Of a DNA stretch of 64,000 bases, positions 17,663 through 26,535 are shown piece after piece. The position numbers and the translations under genes were made by a program. The notes under the pieces were generated by a model. The model was not told the DNA's origin. It saw nothing but the letters and a program-made list of their open reading frames with translations, and did not search any database. The stretch is taken from positions 5,149,501-5,213,500 of the forward strand of contig CP019636.1 of assembly GCA_002163975.1 (NCBI GenBank). Reading direction: 5' to 3'. The first letter of the stretch is position 1, and the number at the start of each line of letters is the position of its first letter. Source of the DNA: Nostocales cyanobacterium HT-58-2. GTDB lineage: Bacteria > Cyanobacteriota > Cyanobacteriia > Cyanobacteriales > Nostocaceae.

Positions 17663-17696
17663 TATTAAATTGGATTGCTATGGGAGGTATTTGATT

Positions 17697-18620
17697 ATGA
17701 CTCAAACTCTCACCACTACACCAAAACATTTAACTATTTCCTCTCGCATCGAAGAGCGATCGCGGCGAGGCGAACTGACTCAACAGCAGGTAGACGACTT
17801 TCAAGACTTCCTTGCTGAAGTTGACCAAGAATTTTTGCAACACCGCATTATTATCAACAATAGTTATACTCGCTGGTTCCGCAATGGTAACGTCACGGAC
17901 GAAGAACTGCGACACTTCATCCGGCAATTTTCGGTCTTCTCCAACCAGTTCCTCATCGCAGCACTCTTAAAAGTCATTAATTCACCTACCCTTCAACAAT
18001 CACGTGCAACTCGGGAGATATTGCTGAACGAACTAGGTGTGATTTACCGCAAAGTAGGGCATTCAAGTGACAGCAAGATTGTGCCAACGGAAGAAGAAAA
18101 AGACCGGGAAGGTGATCCCGAACTGGTGAGCACAGAAGGTACAGTAGATGGAGGTATCTGTCGTTTCCGGGCGGCACATTTTGAATGGCTCATCGGTGTT
18201 GCTGAGGGATTGGGGTTACACTACGAGGACATCGGCAAACGTAAGCACGGACGCCCCACAACCTTGCACTTTTGTGATGAATTGCAACGTCTGTATGGTA
18301 GCGATGACCCACACATTGCTGAGGGTGCTAGCTTTGCAGTGGAAAACTGGGCAGCAGCTGGTTTCTGGCAGGAGTTAGAGGACGGGCTCACACGCATTAA
18401 GCAAACACGGTATCCACACCTGCATCTAGCCTTTTTCTCCTGGCACAATCGTGTTGAGGGGCAACACGCTGGACACACACTGGAGGAACTCGAAGCAGTT
18501 TATTTTCAGCCAGACTTTGATAGAGACAAATTTATTCAAGGAGGGCGAGAGATTCTTGATGCCATTGCTGTCTTCTGGGATGGACTAGACCAAGACCGCC
18601 TTAACAAAGTATATATGTAA
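17697..18620 (+). CDS. Haem-oxygenase-like diiron oxidase/oxygenase (iron-containing redox enzyme family)
   Basis: A 307-residue all-helical protein; start at the ATG at 17697 behind GGGAGG. The C-terminal helix carries HNRVEGQH (about residues 250-257), with His-x3-Glu-x2-His spacing, the metal motif of CADD/UndA-like HDO enzymes. Earlier candidate ligands are Glu in LLNELG (about 111), His in KVGHSS (about 121) and Glu in GVAEGLG (about 170). Such enzymes use O2 to cleave or oxidise amino-acid or fatty-acid substrates, or make p-aminobenzoate from tyrosine (CADD). Given neighbours hppD/hmgA upstream and the CoA ligase and IDO downstream, an aromatic amino-acid-derived substrate is plausible but unproven. 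13 bp ahead of the ligase gene. Confidence 0.72.
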   Translation: MTQTLTTTPKHLTISSRIEERSRRGELTQQQVDDFQDFLAEVDQEFLQHRIIINNSYTRWFRNGNVTDEELRHFIRQFSVFSNQFLIAALLKVINSPTLQQSRATREILLNELGVIYRKVGHSSDSKIVPTEEEKDREGDPELVSTEGTVDGGICRFRAAHFEWLIGVAEGLGLHYEDIGKRKHGRPTTLHFCDELQRLYGSDDPHIAEGASFAVENWAAAGFWQELEDGLTRIKQTRYPHLHLAFFSWHNRVEGQHAGHTLEELEAVYFQPDFDRDKFIQGGREILDAIAVFWDGLDQDRLNKVYM

Positions 18621-18633
18621 AAGCGATAAAGCT

Positions 18634-20682
18634 ATGAGAACGGAACTGTCACTGGAACAAATCATCGCTTGTGGTATAGAAAAAGACATAGCCATTGAAA
18701 TACTGCCGCAGGTCAATCAGTGGCTTGTCTCCTTCTCTGCTGCTGACTGCTGGCAGCATCTGACTCAATATATTCTTAAGCCCAACCATCCCTTTGCACT
18801 ACACGAACTCCTTTACAAAACTGCTTACTCCGACTGGGACAAAAGTCAAGGAATACCTCCTGCTTGGTTTCCCTCTGACGAGCAAATTCAGGCGAGCAAT
18901 ATTGCTGCTTTGATGAAAGAGCTAAAACTGAATTCCTACCCAGAACTTCACACCTGGTCTGTACAGCATCGTGCTGAGTTCTGGGATATGATGATTCAAC
19001 GTCTAGGAATTCGCTTCCACCAAAAATATACGCAAATCGTTGACCTTGCGCATGGAATAGAATCTCCTCAGTGGTTGGTGAATGCTCGTCTTAACATTGC
19101 TGAAAGCTGTTTTCAAGCACCTGAAGATGCGATCGCCATTGTTTTCCAACCAGAAGGAGGTTCACTATCTGCGTGGACTTACGGAGAACTCAACGCTCTA
19201 AGTAACCGAGTTGCAAATGGACTGGTGGACGCTGGTTTTCAACCCAGTGAGGCGATCGCCATTACCATGCCTATGACTGCTGAATCTGTGGCGATTTACC
19301 TGGGGATTATTAAGGCAGGCTGTGTTGTCGTTTCCATTGCTGACAGTTTTGCTGCTAGTGAAATCGCTAAGCGACTGCACCTATCTAACGCCAAAGCCAT
19401 CTTTACCCAAGATTATATTTTGCGTGGTGGTAAGCAGTTGCCTCTCTACACCAAAGTGGTTGATGCGAATGCGCCCAAAACCATTGTGCTGACGTTGTTG
19501 CCATCTTTGAAACTGCGTCCTGGTGACTTGACTTGGGAGGCGTTTCTTAGTTCCAACGAGCAATTCGATGCCGTCCCCCTGCATCCTGCTGCTTACACCA
19601 ATATCTTATTTTCCTCCGGCACCACGGGAGAACCAAAGGCAATACCTTGGACACAAACCACCCCAATCAAATGTGCTGCTGATTCGTATTTGCACCACGA
19701 TATCCATTCTGGCGAGGTGGTAGCTTGGTATACTAACCTGGGATGGATGATGGGACCGTGGCTAATTTATGCCAGCCTAATCAATCAGGCGACTATTGCC
19801 CTTTACTACGGAACCCCGACAGACAGGGGATATGGGGAATTTATACAGAATGCAGGTGTGAATTTACTGGGTGTTGTCCCTAGTCTCGTCAGTACCTGGA
19901 AAACAACTGGTTGTATGCAAGGGTTGGACTGGACTAGCGTTAAAGGATTTACTTCAACTGGGGAGTGTTCCAAGCCCCAAGATATGCTCTATCTCATGTC
20001 TTTGGCTGGATACAAACCAGTTATCGAATATTGCGGTGGAACAGAAATTGGTGGAGCTTATATTACTGGTACTCTAGTACAACCTTGTGCTCCTTCTACA
20101 TTTACCACACCTGCTTTAGGGCTGGATGTTATTATTCTCAACGCAGACGGTGATCCCAGCGACAAAGGCGAGGTGTTTATCATCCCTCCGTCGATTGGAC
20201 TTTCCACTGAGTTGTTAAACAAGAATCATCATCAAGTCTATTTCGCCAATACACCCCCTCTTCCTCTCTCATCTACCCCGTTGCGGCGTCACGGCGACCA
20301 GATGGAACGGTTACTTAATGGCTACTACCGTGGTCAGGGTCGTGTTGACGACACTATGAACTTGGGTGGTATTAAGGTCAGTTCGGCTGAGATTGAACAA
20401 GTGCTCAATGACAAGGAGGGAATATGTGAAGCTGCGGCTATTGCAATTTCCCCTCCGGAAGGAGGACCAAGCCAATTAGTAATCTATGCGGTAGTTGCAC
20501 TAGATGTGCAGGAAAATAAAACTGCCCTCATGACATCTTTGCAAGCAGCAATCAGGCAGCATCTCAATCCGCTGTTCAAAATTCATGACCTGGTCATCAT
20601 TGATACCTTGCCTCGTACTGCTTCTAACAAAGTTATGCGCTGCGTCTTACGTGACCAATATCGAGATGGAAAATCATTGTAG
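18634..20682 (+). CDS. AMP-forming acyl-CoA synthetase (ANL superfamily)
   Basis: A 682-residue adenylate-forming enzyme. N-terminal ~150 residues are an extra helical region as in acetoacetyl-CoA synthetase and plant AAE17/18-type enzymes. Core motifs: P-loop FSSGTTGEPKAIPW (about 325-338), EYCGGTEIGGAY (A5), RHGDQMERL in the place of the usual GD motif, GRVDDTMNLGGIKVS hinge (about 568-582), and the catalytic Lys in RTASNKVMR (about 665). Operonic with the diiron protein. In this tyrosine-degradation setting the acid could be acetoacetate released by FahA; an aromatic acid or a product of the diiron enzyme are alternatives. Confidence 0.85.
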   Translation: MRTELSLEQIIACGIEKDIAIEILPQVNQWLVSFSAADCWQHLTQYILKPNHPFALHELLYKTAYSDWDKSQGIPPAWFPSDEQIQASNIAALMKELKLNSYPELHTWSVQHRAEFWDMMIQRLGIRFHQKYTQIVDLAHGIESPQWLVNARLNIAESCFQAPEDAIAIVFQPEGGSLSAWTYGELNALSNRVANGLVDAGFQPSEAIAITMPMTAESVAIYLGIIKAGCVVVSIADSFAASEIAKRLHLSNAKAIFTQDYILRGGKQLPLYTKVVDANAPKTIVLTLLPSLKLRPGDLTWEAFLSSNEQFDAVPLHPAAYTNILFSSGTTGEPKAIPWTQTTPIKCAADSYLHHDIHSGEVVAWYTNLGWMMGPWLIYASLINQATIALYYGTPTDRGYGEFIQNAGVNLLGVVPSLVSTWKTTGCMQGLDWTSVKGFTSTGECSKPQDMLYLMSLAGYKPVIEYCGGTEIGGAYITGTLVQPCAPSTFTTPALGLDVIILNADGDPSDKGEVFIIPPSIGLSTELLNKNHHQVYFANTPPLPLSSTPLRRHGDQMERLLNGYYRGQGRVDDTMNLGGIKVSSAEIEQVLNDKEGICEAAAIAISPPEGGPSQLVIYAVVALDVQENKTALMTSLQAAIRQHLNPLFKIHDLVIIDTLPRTASNKVMRCVLRDQYRDGKSL

Positions 20683-20850
20683 GATGGGTTAGCGAAGCGT
20701 AACCCATGCTGTCCAAGCGATTGATGCGAAATGTAGGATGGATGCTGTCCAACAGATAGATGCAAAATGTAGGATGGGTTAACGAAGCGTAACCCATGCT
20801 GCCCAACATTATAGATGCGTTACGCTAACGCTAACGCATCCTACAAAAAA
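20683..20850. repeat. GTAGGATGGGTTAGCG-type dispersed repeat
   Basis: GTAGGATGGGTTAGCGAAGC-like units occur twice, at about 20681 and 20770, with a partial copy at 20734, each containing the self-complementary GGGTTA..TAACCC pair. A third, degraded copy is at about 27163. This is a common Nostocales intergenic repeat able to fold into hairpins. It fills most of the 297-base gap between the ligase and IDO genes. Confidence 0.7.
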
Positions 20851-20979
20851 TTCTGTTGAATCAGGAACAGGAAGAAATAATGAACTACAGATACACATAG
20901 ATGAACAAAGATAAATTTTACACATATAAAACCGTGTTTCATTCAAATCAGAAGCCTTATATTCCAGCAGGAACGAATT

Positions 20980-22179
20980 ATGACAAGAATCAACCTGGAA
21001 GAAGGAAGTGTGAATGCGCTCAAGCTTGAAGATTACGATGTGAGCCAGGAATCTGGTTTTTTAACAACGCATTCTCCTGCTAAGGTTCAATTACCGGAGA
21101 GCTTCTGGCAAGTACAAGCATATGCTGCTTTGCTACCTAAGTATATGAGTACCGGGAAGATTCGCCAGGGGATAAAGAACCTCAGCGAAGTAGATGTGGA
21201 ACGAGAAACATTAGATGAGATGCAGTTGCGTCGAGTCATGCAGGTGTATTCTTACCTGACTCATGCCTATGTCTGGGGCGAACCAACATCTGCGAAGGTT
21301 CTCCCACGCAACATTGCTGTACCTTTTTATAGAATCTCTCAAAGCATAGGCAGACCGCCTGTGTTGTCCTATGCTTCCTATGCCTTGGACAACTGGATAC
21401 GCTTTAACGAGACTGAACCAATCGAAATCGGCAATATTATGGTGTCGCAAAATTTCATGGGCGGGTTGGATGAAGACTGGTTTATTCTCATTCACATCGA
21501 AATCGAAGCCAAAGCTGCACCCGCACTAGCAGCAATTCCCAGGATTCTGGAGGGAATTGCTCAAGACGACACCTCCACGGTCATCAGTGCTTTGGAGAAT
21601 ATCAAAAAGGCATGGACAAATATCAACACCACCATGAGCCGGATGCCAGAAGCATGCGATCCCTACATCTACTATAATCGAGTGCGCCCCTACATTCATG
21701 GTTGGAAAAACAACCCGGCACTCCCAGAAGGACTGATATACGAAGGTGTAGAGGCTTACGGCGAAAAACCTCAGCAGTTTCGTGGGGAGACGGGTGCGCA
21801 GAGTGCAATTGTACCTACTATGGATTCTCTGTTCAAGATTACCCACGAACATGATCCCTTGTGGGAGTTCCTCAGAGAAATGCGGGATTATATGCCACCA
21901 AAACACTGTACCTTTGTGGAAGAAGTGGAAAAACGTTCAACGTTGCGCGATTTTGTCAAGAATTGCATGGATACAGTACCTAAACTAAAAGATTTATATA
22001 ATGAGTGCGTGTCCCTCATTGAAAATTTCCGTACTCAGCACCTGTTATTTGCTGCTCGCTACATCAATCAGCAGACTGCCAAATCTAATAATGACACTGA
22101 TATTGGCACAGGTGGCACACCGTTCATGCAGTATTTAAAGAAACATCGTGATGAAGCAGCTCAGCATCTCTTGAAATAG
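20980..22179 (+). CDS. Indoleamine 2,3-dioxygenase-family haem enzyme
   Basis: A 399-residue member of the IDO family, which opens the indole ring of tryptophan to N-formylkynurenine. Matching regions: YAALLPKYMSTGKIRQGIKN, MQVYSYLTHAYVWGE and LPRNIAVPFYRISQSIGRPP, VLSYASYALDNW, RVRPYIHGW, FRGETGAQSAIVPTMDSL, proximal haem His in ENFRTQHLLFAARYI (about 353), and the C-terminal loop GTGGTPFMQYLKKHRDEA. All IDO hallmarks are present. The upstream AGCAGGAACG is a weak ribosome site. No kynurenine-pathway genes (kynB, kynU) are adjacent; instead the neighbours are the ligase and diiron genes, so tryptophan degradation or indole-compound processing are both possible. Confidence 0.85.
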   Translation: MTRINLEEGSVNALKLEDYDVSQESGFLTTHSPAKVQLPESFWQVQAYAALLPKYMSTGKIRQGIKNLSEVDVERETLDEMQLRRVMQVYSYLTHAYVWGEPTSAKVLPRNIAVPFYRISQSIGRPPVLSYASYALDNWIRFNETEPIEIGNIMVSQNFMGGLDEDWFILIHIEIEAKAAPALAAIPRILEGIAQDDTSTVISALENIKKAWTNINTTMSRMPEACDPYIYYNRVRPYIHGWKNNPALPEGLIYEGVEAYGEKPQQFRGETGAQSAIVPTMDSLFKITHEHDPLWEFLREMRDYMPPKHCTFVEEVEKRSTLRDFVKNCMDTVPKLKDLYNECVSLIENFRTQHLLFAARYINQQTAKSNNDTDIGTGGTPFMQYLKKHRDEAAQHLLK

Positions 22180-22181
22180 TA

Positions 22182-22484
22182 GTCAACACTCAACACCGAG
22201 TAGTCAACACTCAACACCGAGTAGTCAACACTCAACGCCAAGTAATCAACACTCAACACCGAGTAGTCAACACTCGACGCCAAGTAATCAACACTCAACA
22301 CCGAGTAGTTAACACTCGACGCCAAGTAATCAACACTCAACACCGAGTAGTTAGCACTCAACACCGAGTAGTCAACACTCAACGCCAAGTAATCAACACT
22401 CAACACTGAGTAGTTAACACTCGACGCCGAGTAGTTAGCACTCAACACCGAGTAGTCAACACTTGACATTAAGTAGTCAAGAGT
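22182..22484. repeat. 21-bp tandem repeat array
   Basis: About 14 head-to-tail copies of AGTAGTCAACACTCAACACCG with point variants (AACGCCAAGTAAT, TTAACACTCGACGCC). It begins at the IDO stop codon. Unit length divisible by three leaves minus-strand frames open, giving a heptad SVDYSVL pattern with no sign of being a real protein. Units abut without spacers, so it is not a CRISPR array. Confidence 0.9.
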
Positions 22485-22970
22485 CAAAGAACTTATAAAA
22501 AGAGTAAAAACTTAAATTTGCAACAACCCCTGTGGATTCACTGGCAAAAGCGATCGCCTTTGCAAACCCTCGCGATGTAAAATTTCATTGTACAGTTTGA
22601 ATTTCACTGACTGTTGACCCTGTAATAATTTTGCCACCTTTACTCTGAATAGCTTTAGCTATAGGTTGCACTAAACTTGTTCCCATATCGTCTTTAGTGC
22701 CATTAAAAGCGAGTCCTTCCGGGTTGCCAAAAAAATAAAAGTGGAAGAACTGCATAAGTTCGGCAACACTCATCATGTCTGGTGCATTCAAACTAGATTT
22801 GGCAAAAGGCAGAAAATATAAGTCGTATAAACCTCTGGGAAATTCTTTTTCTACCCAATCAGCAACCGATATATTATCAAAACGCCGATAATTTTTTTCT
22901 CGTTCAAACCCACCAATTGCTTGAAAGACTTGTAGATGTTTGAATTTTGTCAGATTTATGACCCATTGTA

Positions 22971-24108
22971 ATACCATTTCTTTATAAAGCTGCGCTAAAT
23001 AAAGCTTCAAGAATAAAGTCGTAAGAAGTGAGAGAGGAAATCATGGAAGGTGTAATTGCTTTGAGGACATCAGTTAACTTCTGCTGTAGTTGTGTGAGGG
23101 TTTGACAATTTTCCCATTGGAGTTGAGATTTGAGAAATTCCCAAAACCGCTCAATTGGGTTGAGTTGAGGAGAGTGAGGAGGTTGAAAAATAGGGATAAT
23201 GTTATCTGGATAATCGAGAGCTTTCGCTTTGTGAAAAGACCCTTGGTCGAACTGGATAACCGCGATATCATCACCAAGGTCAGCAGAGAGCAACTCCAAA
23301 AAGTTTTGAAAACAATCACTATTGAGGTAGGGGAACTCATAGAAAAAGCTGTATCCACTTAGGGGTTCTACGACTCCGTATAAATAAAAATTTTCACGTT
23401 GCCATTGGCTTAAACCCACGGGTTTAACTCCTTTAGCCGTAATTAAACGTCCTGCAATTGTCTTTAATCCTAAACGTGTTTCATCCTGGCACAAGTACCT
23501 CAATCGTTTACCCTCTCCAAACTCTTCCTGCAAGAATTTGAATGCTAGAGGCAGTTTTTTTTAAAGTGAGATAGGCTTTCTGGGTGTTGTTTGGTGCTTT
23601 GAGGACGAGGCACTTTCAATTTCGCACCCAAACGCTTGCGAACAATTTCATAGACTGTTTTGTAGGCAAGTGAAAGTCCTAATTCGCTCTTGAGCCATTG
23701 TTGAATTTGACTATAGCTTTGAAACCCAGATGGTTCCTGCAACTTCTGTTTCAACCGTTCTAAGTCTGAACCACTTATGCTCAGAACTTTCCCTGGTGCA
23801 TGTTTTACTTCAAGTAAGCCCCTTCGTCCTTCATCTTTATACTTTCTCACCCAACGAGTTATGGTTGCTTCATCACGCCCTAAACGTTCTGCCAGCGATC
23901 GCCTGCTGCTGACTTGACCACTCTTGAGCCAGTAGAGCATTTGCAATCTTTCTTTGCTGCTTGCTGCTGTGGCATGTTTGAGAGCTTTCTCCAATTCTTC
24001 TTGACTTTCTGAAATCTCGATTTGGAATGGACGACTCATAACAAAATTACTCAATGCACCCATCTATAAGTTTGACGCAGTTTGGCGCATCTTCATACAG
24101 AATTGGTA
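22971..24108 (-). mobile_element. IS630-family insertion sequence
   Basis: About 1138 bp, bounded by imperfect ~28-bp inverted repeats: ACCATTTCTTTATAAAGC at the left (22974 on) and the complement of ACCAATTCTGTATGAAGA at the right (to about 24106). TA dinucleotides at 22969-22970 and 24109-24110 fit the IS630 TA target duplication. Precise removal rebuilds the FAD oxidoreductase frame, which fixes the ends to within a base or so. Confidence 0.85.
22982..24039 (-). CDS. IS630 transposase (two frames joined by -1 frameshift)
   Basis: Frame A (start 24039, MSRPFQIEIS) holds the helix-turn-helix: SGQVSSRRSLAERLGRDEAT, ITRWVRKYKDEGRRGLLE. It closes at about 23545. Frame B has the DDE domain: CQDETRLGLKTIAGR, IQFDQGSFHKAKALDYPDN and FQPPHSPQLNPIERFWEFLK, with Asp, Asp and Glu in place. 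The overlap contains eight A (23555-23562 as T on plus), an A_AAA_AAA-type -1 slippery site. A -1 shift reads HFKKKLPLAFKFLQEEF, joining the frames. IS630 elements commonly use such frameshifting, so the element may be active. Confidence 0.85.
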
Positions 24109-24789
24109 TAAGCGGTTAGGAGAGGCTATAGCTAAATCTACAATGTTCCAAGGAAAGCCAGAATGACTGGGACGAAATACCTCTGGTTTATACTTACTGT
24201 CCCGGTAAACAACAGAGTAAAAATTTAAAGACTTGAAGTTTTTAGAAATACCAAGTTCTGCAACTAAACTATTCAGATTATAGTACTGTGGGAAAAATCC
24301 ATGAAAGCCGTGTTCCATGTTGAAGGTTTCACCATTCACTTCAATTTCCCAACTTGCAATCTTGCCACCAAGTTGAGGTGACTTTTCCAATAATGTGACG
24401 GTAAATCCTCTCTGACTTAGTTCATAAGCACAAGCTAAACCAGCTAGTCCACCTCCTATGATGACAACACTTTTCTCTTGATTTAAGAGTCTTGGCAAAT
24501 TTAGGGTATCTTGCTGAAAAACCGTTGGTTTTGGTTTAGTAAATCGAGAGTATTCCAAAATTGCTGTAGCAGCACCCACGCCAAATAATTTCAGTAATGC
24601 GCGACGGGATATGGTATGTAATTATGCTGAATTGAATACTTGACTCAATTAACTCCTCACAATCAAATACTGGTGCGAAACAAGAGCTGTAACTCAGCGG
24701 ATTTCAATAAAGTTGTTGCAATACGAATACAGCCTGGTATTTTGGAGTATTTTTCTGACCGAAAATAATGGGATACAAGCCCCGTCCTT

Positions 24790-24963
24790 CTAGGACGGCT
24801 TTTTATTGATTAACTCATCAATGTAATCCCTAAGCTTGTCTTGCCACCCCGGAATATTTTTAAGTGCCTGCTTCTGCCCAATGCGACCTTTAAAACAAAT
24901 AGGTTCAACGTCTAAAGGATTGTCGCTAGTAAAACCAAGTTTGTGTTTTTTCTGAAAAGTCAT
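24790..24963 (-). CDS. Small ORF divergent from tnpB
   Basis: A 57-residue protein: KKHKLGFTSDNPLDVEPICF, then KGRIGQKQALKNIPGWQDKL and RDYIDELINK. It ends inside the left-end hairpin of the element. Similar short proteins (recall: TSDNPLD..., PGWQDKLRDYID) sit divergently next to cyanobacterial tnpB genes; function unknown, a ribbon-helix-helix-like DNA binder is possible. The layout (small leftward ORF, shared promoter, rightward nuclease/RNA) mirrors the two RNA-bearing elements in this window. Confidence 0.6.
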   Translation of the reverse strand: MTFQKKHKLGFTSDNPLDVEPICFKGRIGQKQALKNIPGWQDKLRDYIDELINKKPS

Positions 24964-25018
24964 TGTATTGTGCTGTAGTTATTAGTATACTAATATTAAT
25001 AGTACAACAAACAAGGCA

Positions 25019-26371
25019 ATGAAAGCTAGGTATCAATTCCGTTTCTATCCAACAGACCAACAAAAACAACTGCTAGCCCAGTTGTTCGGTTGCGTCCGTG
25101 TGGTTTGGAATGATGCGCTGGCTATTTGCAAGCAGTCTGAAAAGCTTCCTAGTAACAACGACTTGCAAAAGTTGGTGATTACACAAGCTAAAAAGACTGA
25201 TGAGCGTTCATGGTTGTCCGATGTTTCTAATATCCCATTGCAGCAATCTGTTGCTGATTTAGGAGTTGCCTACAAAAATTTTTTCAATTCACTCAAGGGT
25301 AAGCGAAAAGGTAAAAAGGTCGGTAGCCCTAAATTTAAAAAGAAGACTGCACGACAATCAGCAAGGTTTAGAATTGGTGGGTTTTCAATCAAGGGAGATG
25401 AAGTATATCTAGCCAAAATTGGTAGCATTAAGCCTATTTGGTCTAGAAGTTTACCCTCCGGGTTCGCAAGTTTCGACTCGACGGAAACCGCCAAGACTCG
25501 AACTTGCTCACCGTCACGGGGGTCTTACACAAAAAAAATGAGGCAGGCTTATTACAACGAGTACACAACTACGCTGACGAATCAACCAAGACAAAGCCTG
25601 CCTCATTTTTTAGGGGACAATGCGTCAGCACCATCGAGTGTAACAGTCATCAAAGACTGTGCTAATCGCTATTTTCTCAGCTTTGTTGTAGAGATAGAAC
25701 CTGTTCGTATCAATGCCAAAAACCAAAGTATTGGTATTGATTTGGGAATTAAAACCTTTGCGGTGATGAGTAACGGTGAAACAGCAGTTAGCCCTAATTA
25801 CTCTCAGAAAGACCGCAAAATCCGTAAGCTACAACGTAAGCTAGCAAGACAACAGAAAGGCTCTAAACGTCGTGAAGTCACGCGTTTAAGAATTGCCAAG
25901 CAACATAACCAAATTGCAGATACCCGCAAAGATTTCCTGCACAAACTATCAACCAAAGTCGTTAGCGAGAACCAAGTTATTGTTTTGGAAGATTTGAACG
26001 TATCGGGAATGGTTAAAAATCGTAAACTTGCAAGAGTGATTAGCTTGCAAGGATGGCGAGAATTCCGGGTATTATGCGAGGCTAAGTCCGAAAAGCTTAA
26101 CCGGGAATTCAGGGTGATTAGCAGATGGGAACCTACTAGTCAAACTTGCTCATGTTGTGGGTATCGATGGGGCAAGCTTGATTTGTCTATTCGTTCTGTT
26201 CTGTGCTTAAACTGCGGAACTGAGCAGGACAGAGACGAGAACGCTGCTAGAAATATAAATAAAGTCGGGATAGGGCATTGCCACGACTCTAAACGGGCAC
26301 GGAGAGAAGGTAAGACTGGCTTACCAGCACATCTCGGTGAAGTGTCAAGAATCACCGACCCGACCCTTTAG
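25019..26371 (+). CDS. tnpB: TnpB RNA-guided nuclease with in-frame palindromic insertion
   Basis: 450 residues. N-terminal OrfB_IS605 domain: YQFRFYPTDQQKQLLAQLFG, WNDALAI. RuvC residues: Asp in GIDLGIKTFAVMSN (about 241), Glu in VLEDLNVSGMVKNRKLARV (about 324), Asp in DRDENAARNI (about 405), with the zinc finger TCSCCGYRWG...CLNCG. All catalytic and zinc residues are intact. About 57 residues (about 146-203, SGFASFDS... to ...GDNASA) have no counterpart in TnpB and translate a repeat at 25458-25630. The original join would be SLPS-PSSVTVIKDC. Whether the protein still folds is unknown. The downstream end of the gene and right hairpin would encode the guide RNA. Confidence 0.88.
   Translation: MKARYQFRFYPTDQQKQLLAQLFGCVRVVWNDALAICKQSEKLPSNNDLQKLVITQAKKTDERSWLSDVSNIPLQQSVADLGVAYKNFFNSLKGKRKGKKVGSPKFKKKTARQSARFRIGGFSIKGDEVYLAKIGSIKPIWSRSLPSGFASFDSTETAKTRTCSPSRGSYTKKMRQAYYNEYTTTLTNQPRQSLPHFLGDNASAPSSVTVIKDCANRYFLSFVVEIEPVRINAKNQSIGIDLGIKTFAVMSNGETAVSPNYSQKDRKIRKLQRKLARQQKGSKRREVTRLRIAKQHNQIADTRKDFLHKLSTKVVSENQVIVLEDLNVSGMVKNRKLARVISLQGWREFRVLCEAKSEKLNREFRVISRWEPTSQTCSCCGYRWGKLDLSIRSVLCLNCGTEQDRDENAARNINKVGIGHCHDSKRARREGKTGLPAHLGEVSRITDPTL
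25458..25630. repeat. Palindromic repeat inserted within tnpB
   Basis: Two hairpins: GCAAGTTTCGACTC (25465 on) against GACTCGAACTTGC (to about 25508), and a perfect 18-bp pair AAAAAATGAGGCAGGCTT (25533-25550) with AAGCCTGCCTCATTTTTT (25594-25611), loop 43 bases. Length is a multiple of three within error and contains no stop in the tnpB frame. Confidence 0.75.
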
Positions 26372-26535
26372 GGCGGTGAGTATGTCAATGAATATCATCA
26401 TCAATATGAGTAGCCGATGACTTTCCAGCCGAGAGAACAGAAAATTACGAGAATTGAGTTAACAAACTAGAACATTATTTGCCAGTTTAATATAATATTT
26501 GATTACTGACTACTAAACGTTAGGTAGGTTTTCGG

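Larger units (their letters stand above)
22585..24579 (-). pseudogene. FAD-dependent phytoene desaturase-like oxidoreductase, split by IS630
   Basis: N-terminal part (24111-24579): Rossmann motif VVIIGGGLAGLACAYELSQR, LLEKSPQLGGKIASWEIE, EHGFHGFFPQYYNL. C-terminal part (22585-22968): WVINLTKFKHLQVFQAI, ADWVEKEFPRGLYDLYFLP, GGKIITGSTVSEIQ. The IS630 at 22971-24108 interrupts a ...NRL|QW... junction; joining the flanks across one TA restores the frame. The second part ends about 200 residues before family members normally do, so the 3' end is also lost. Upstream, an in-frame ISRRALLKLFGVGAATA looks like a Tat signal but has no ATG/GTG/TTG before it, so the start may have decayed too. Family: carotenoid-desaturase-like amine oxidoreductases. 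Confidence 0.8.
24779..26388 (+). mobile_element. TnpB-only IS200/IS605- or IS607-like element
   Basis: Left end: hairpin GCCCCGTCCT / AGGACGGCTT at about 24779-24802. Right end: hairpin within ATCACCGACCCGACCCTTTA and GGGCGGTG, ending GTCAA at 26388. It contains a small leftward ORF and tnpB; no tnpA. It cannot move by itself but could be mobilised in trans. Confidence 0.75.

Noticed and set aside
22182..22484. Possible CRISPR array
   Set aside because: Units abut directly without unique spacers, and no cas genes are in the window.
22161..22487. 108-residue minus-strand ORF of heptads SVDYSVL
   Set aside because: Pure translation of the 21-bp tandem DNA repeat, with no start signal and overlapping the IDO stop.
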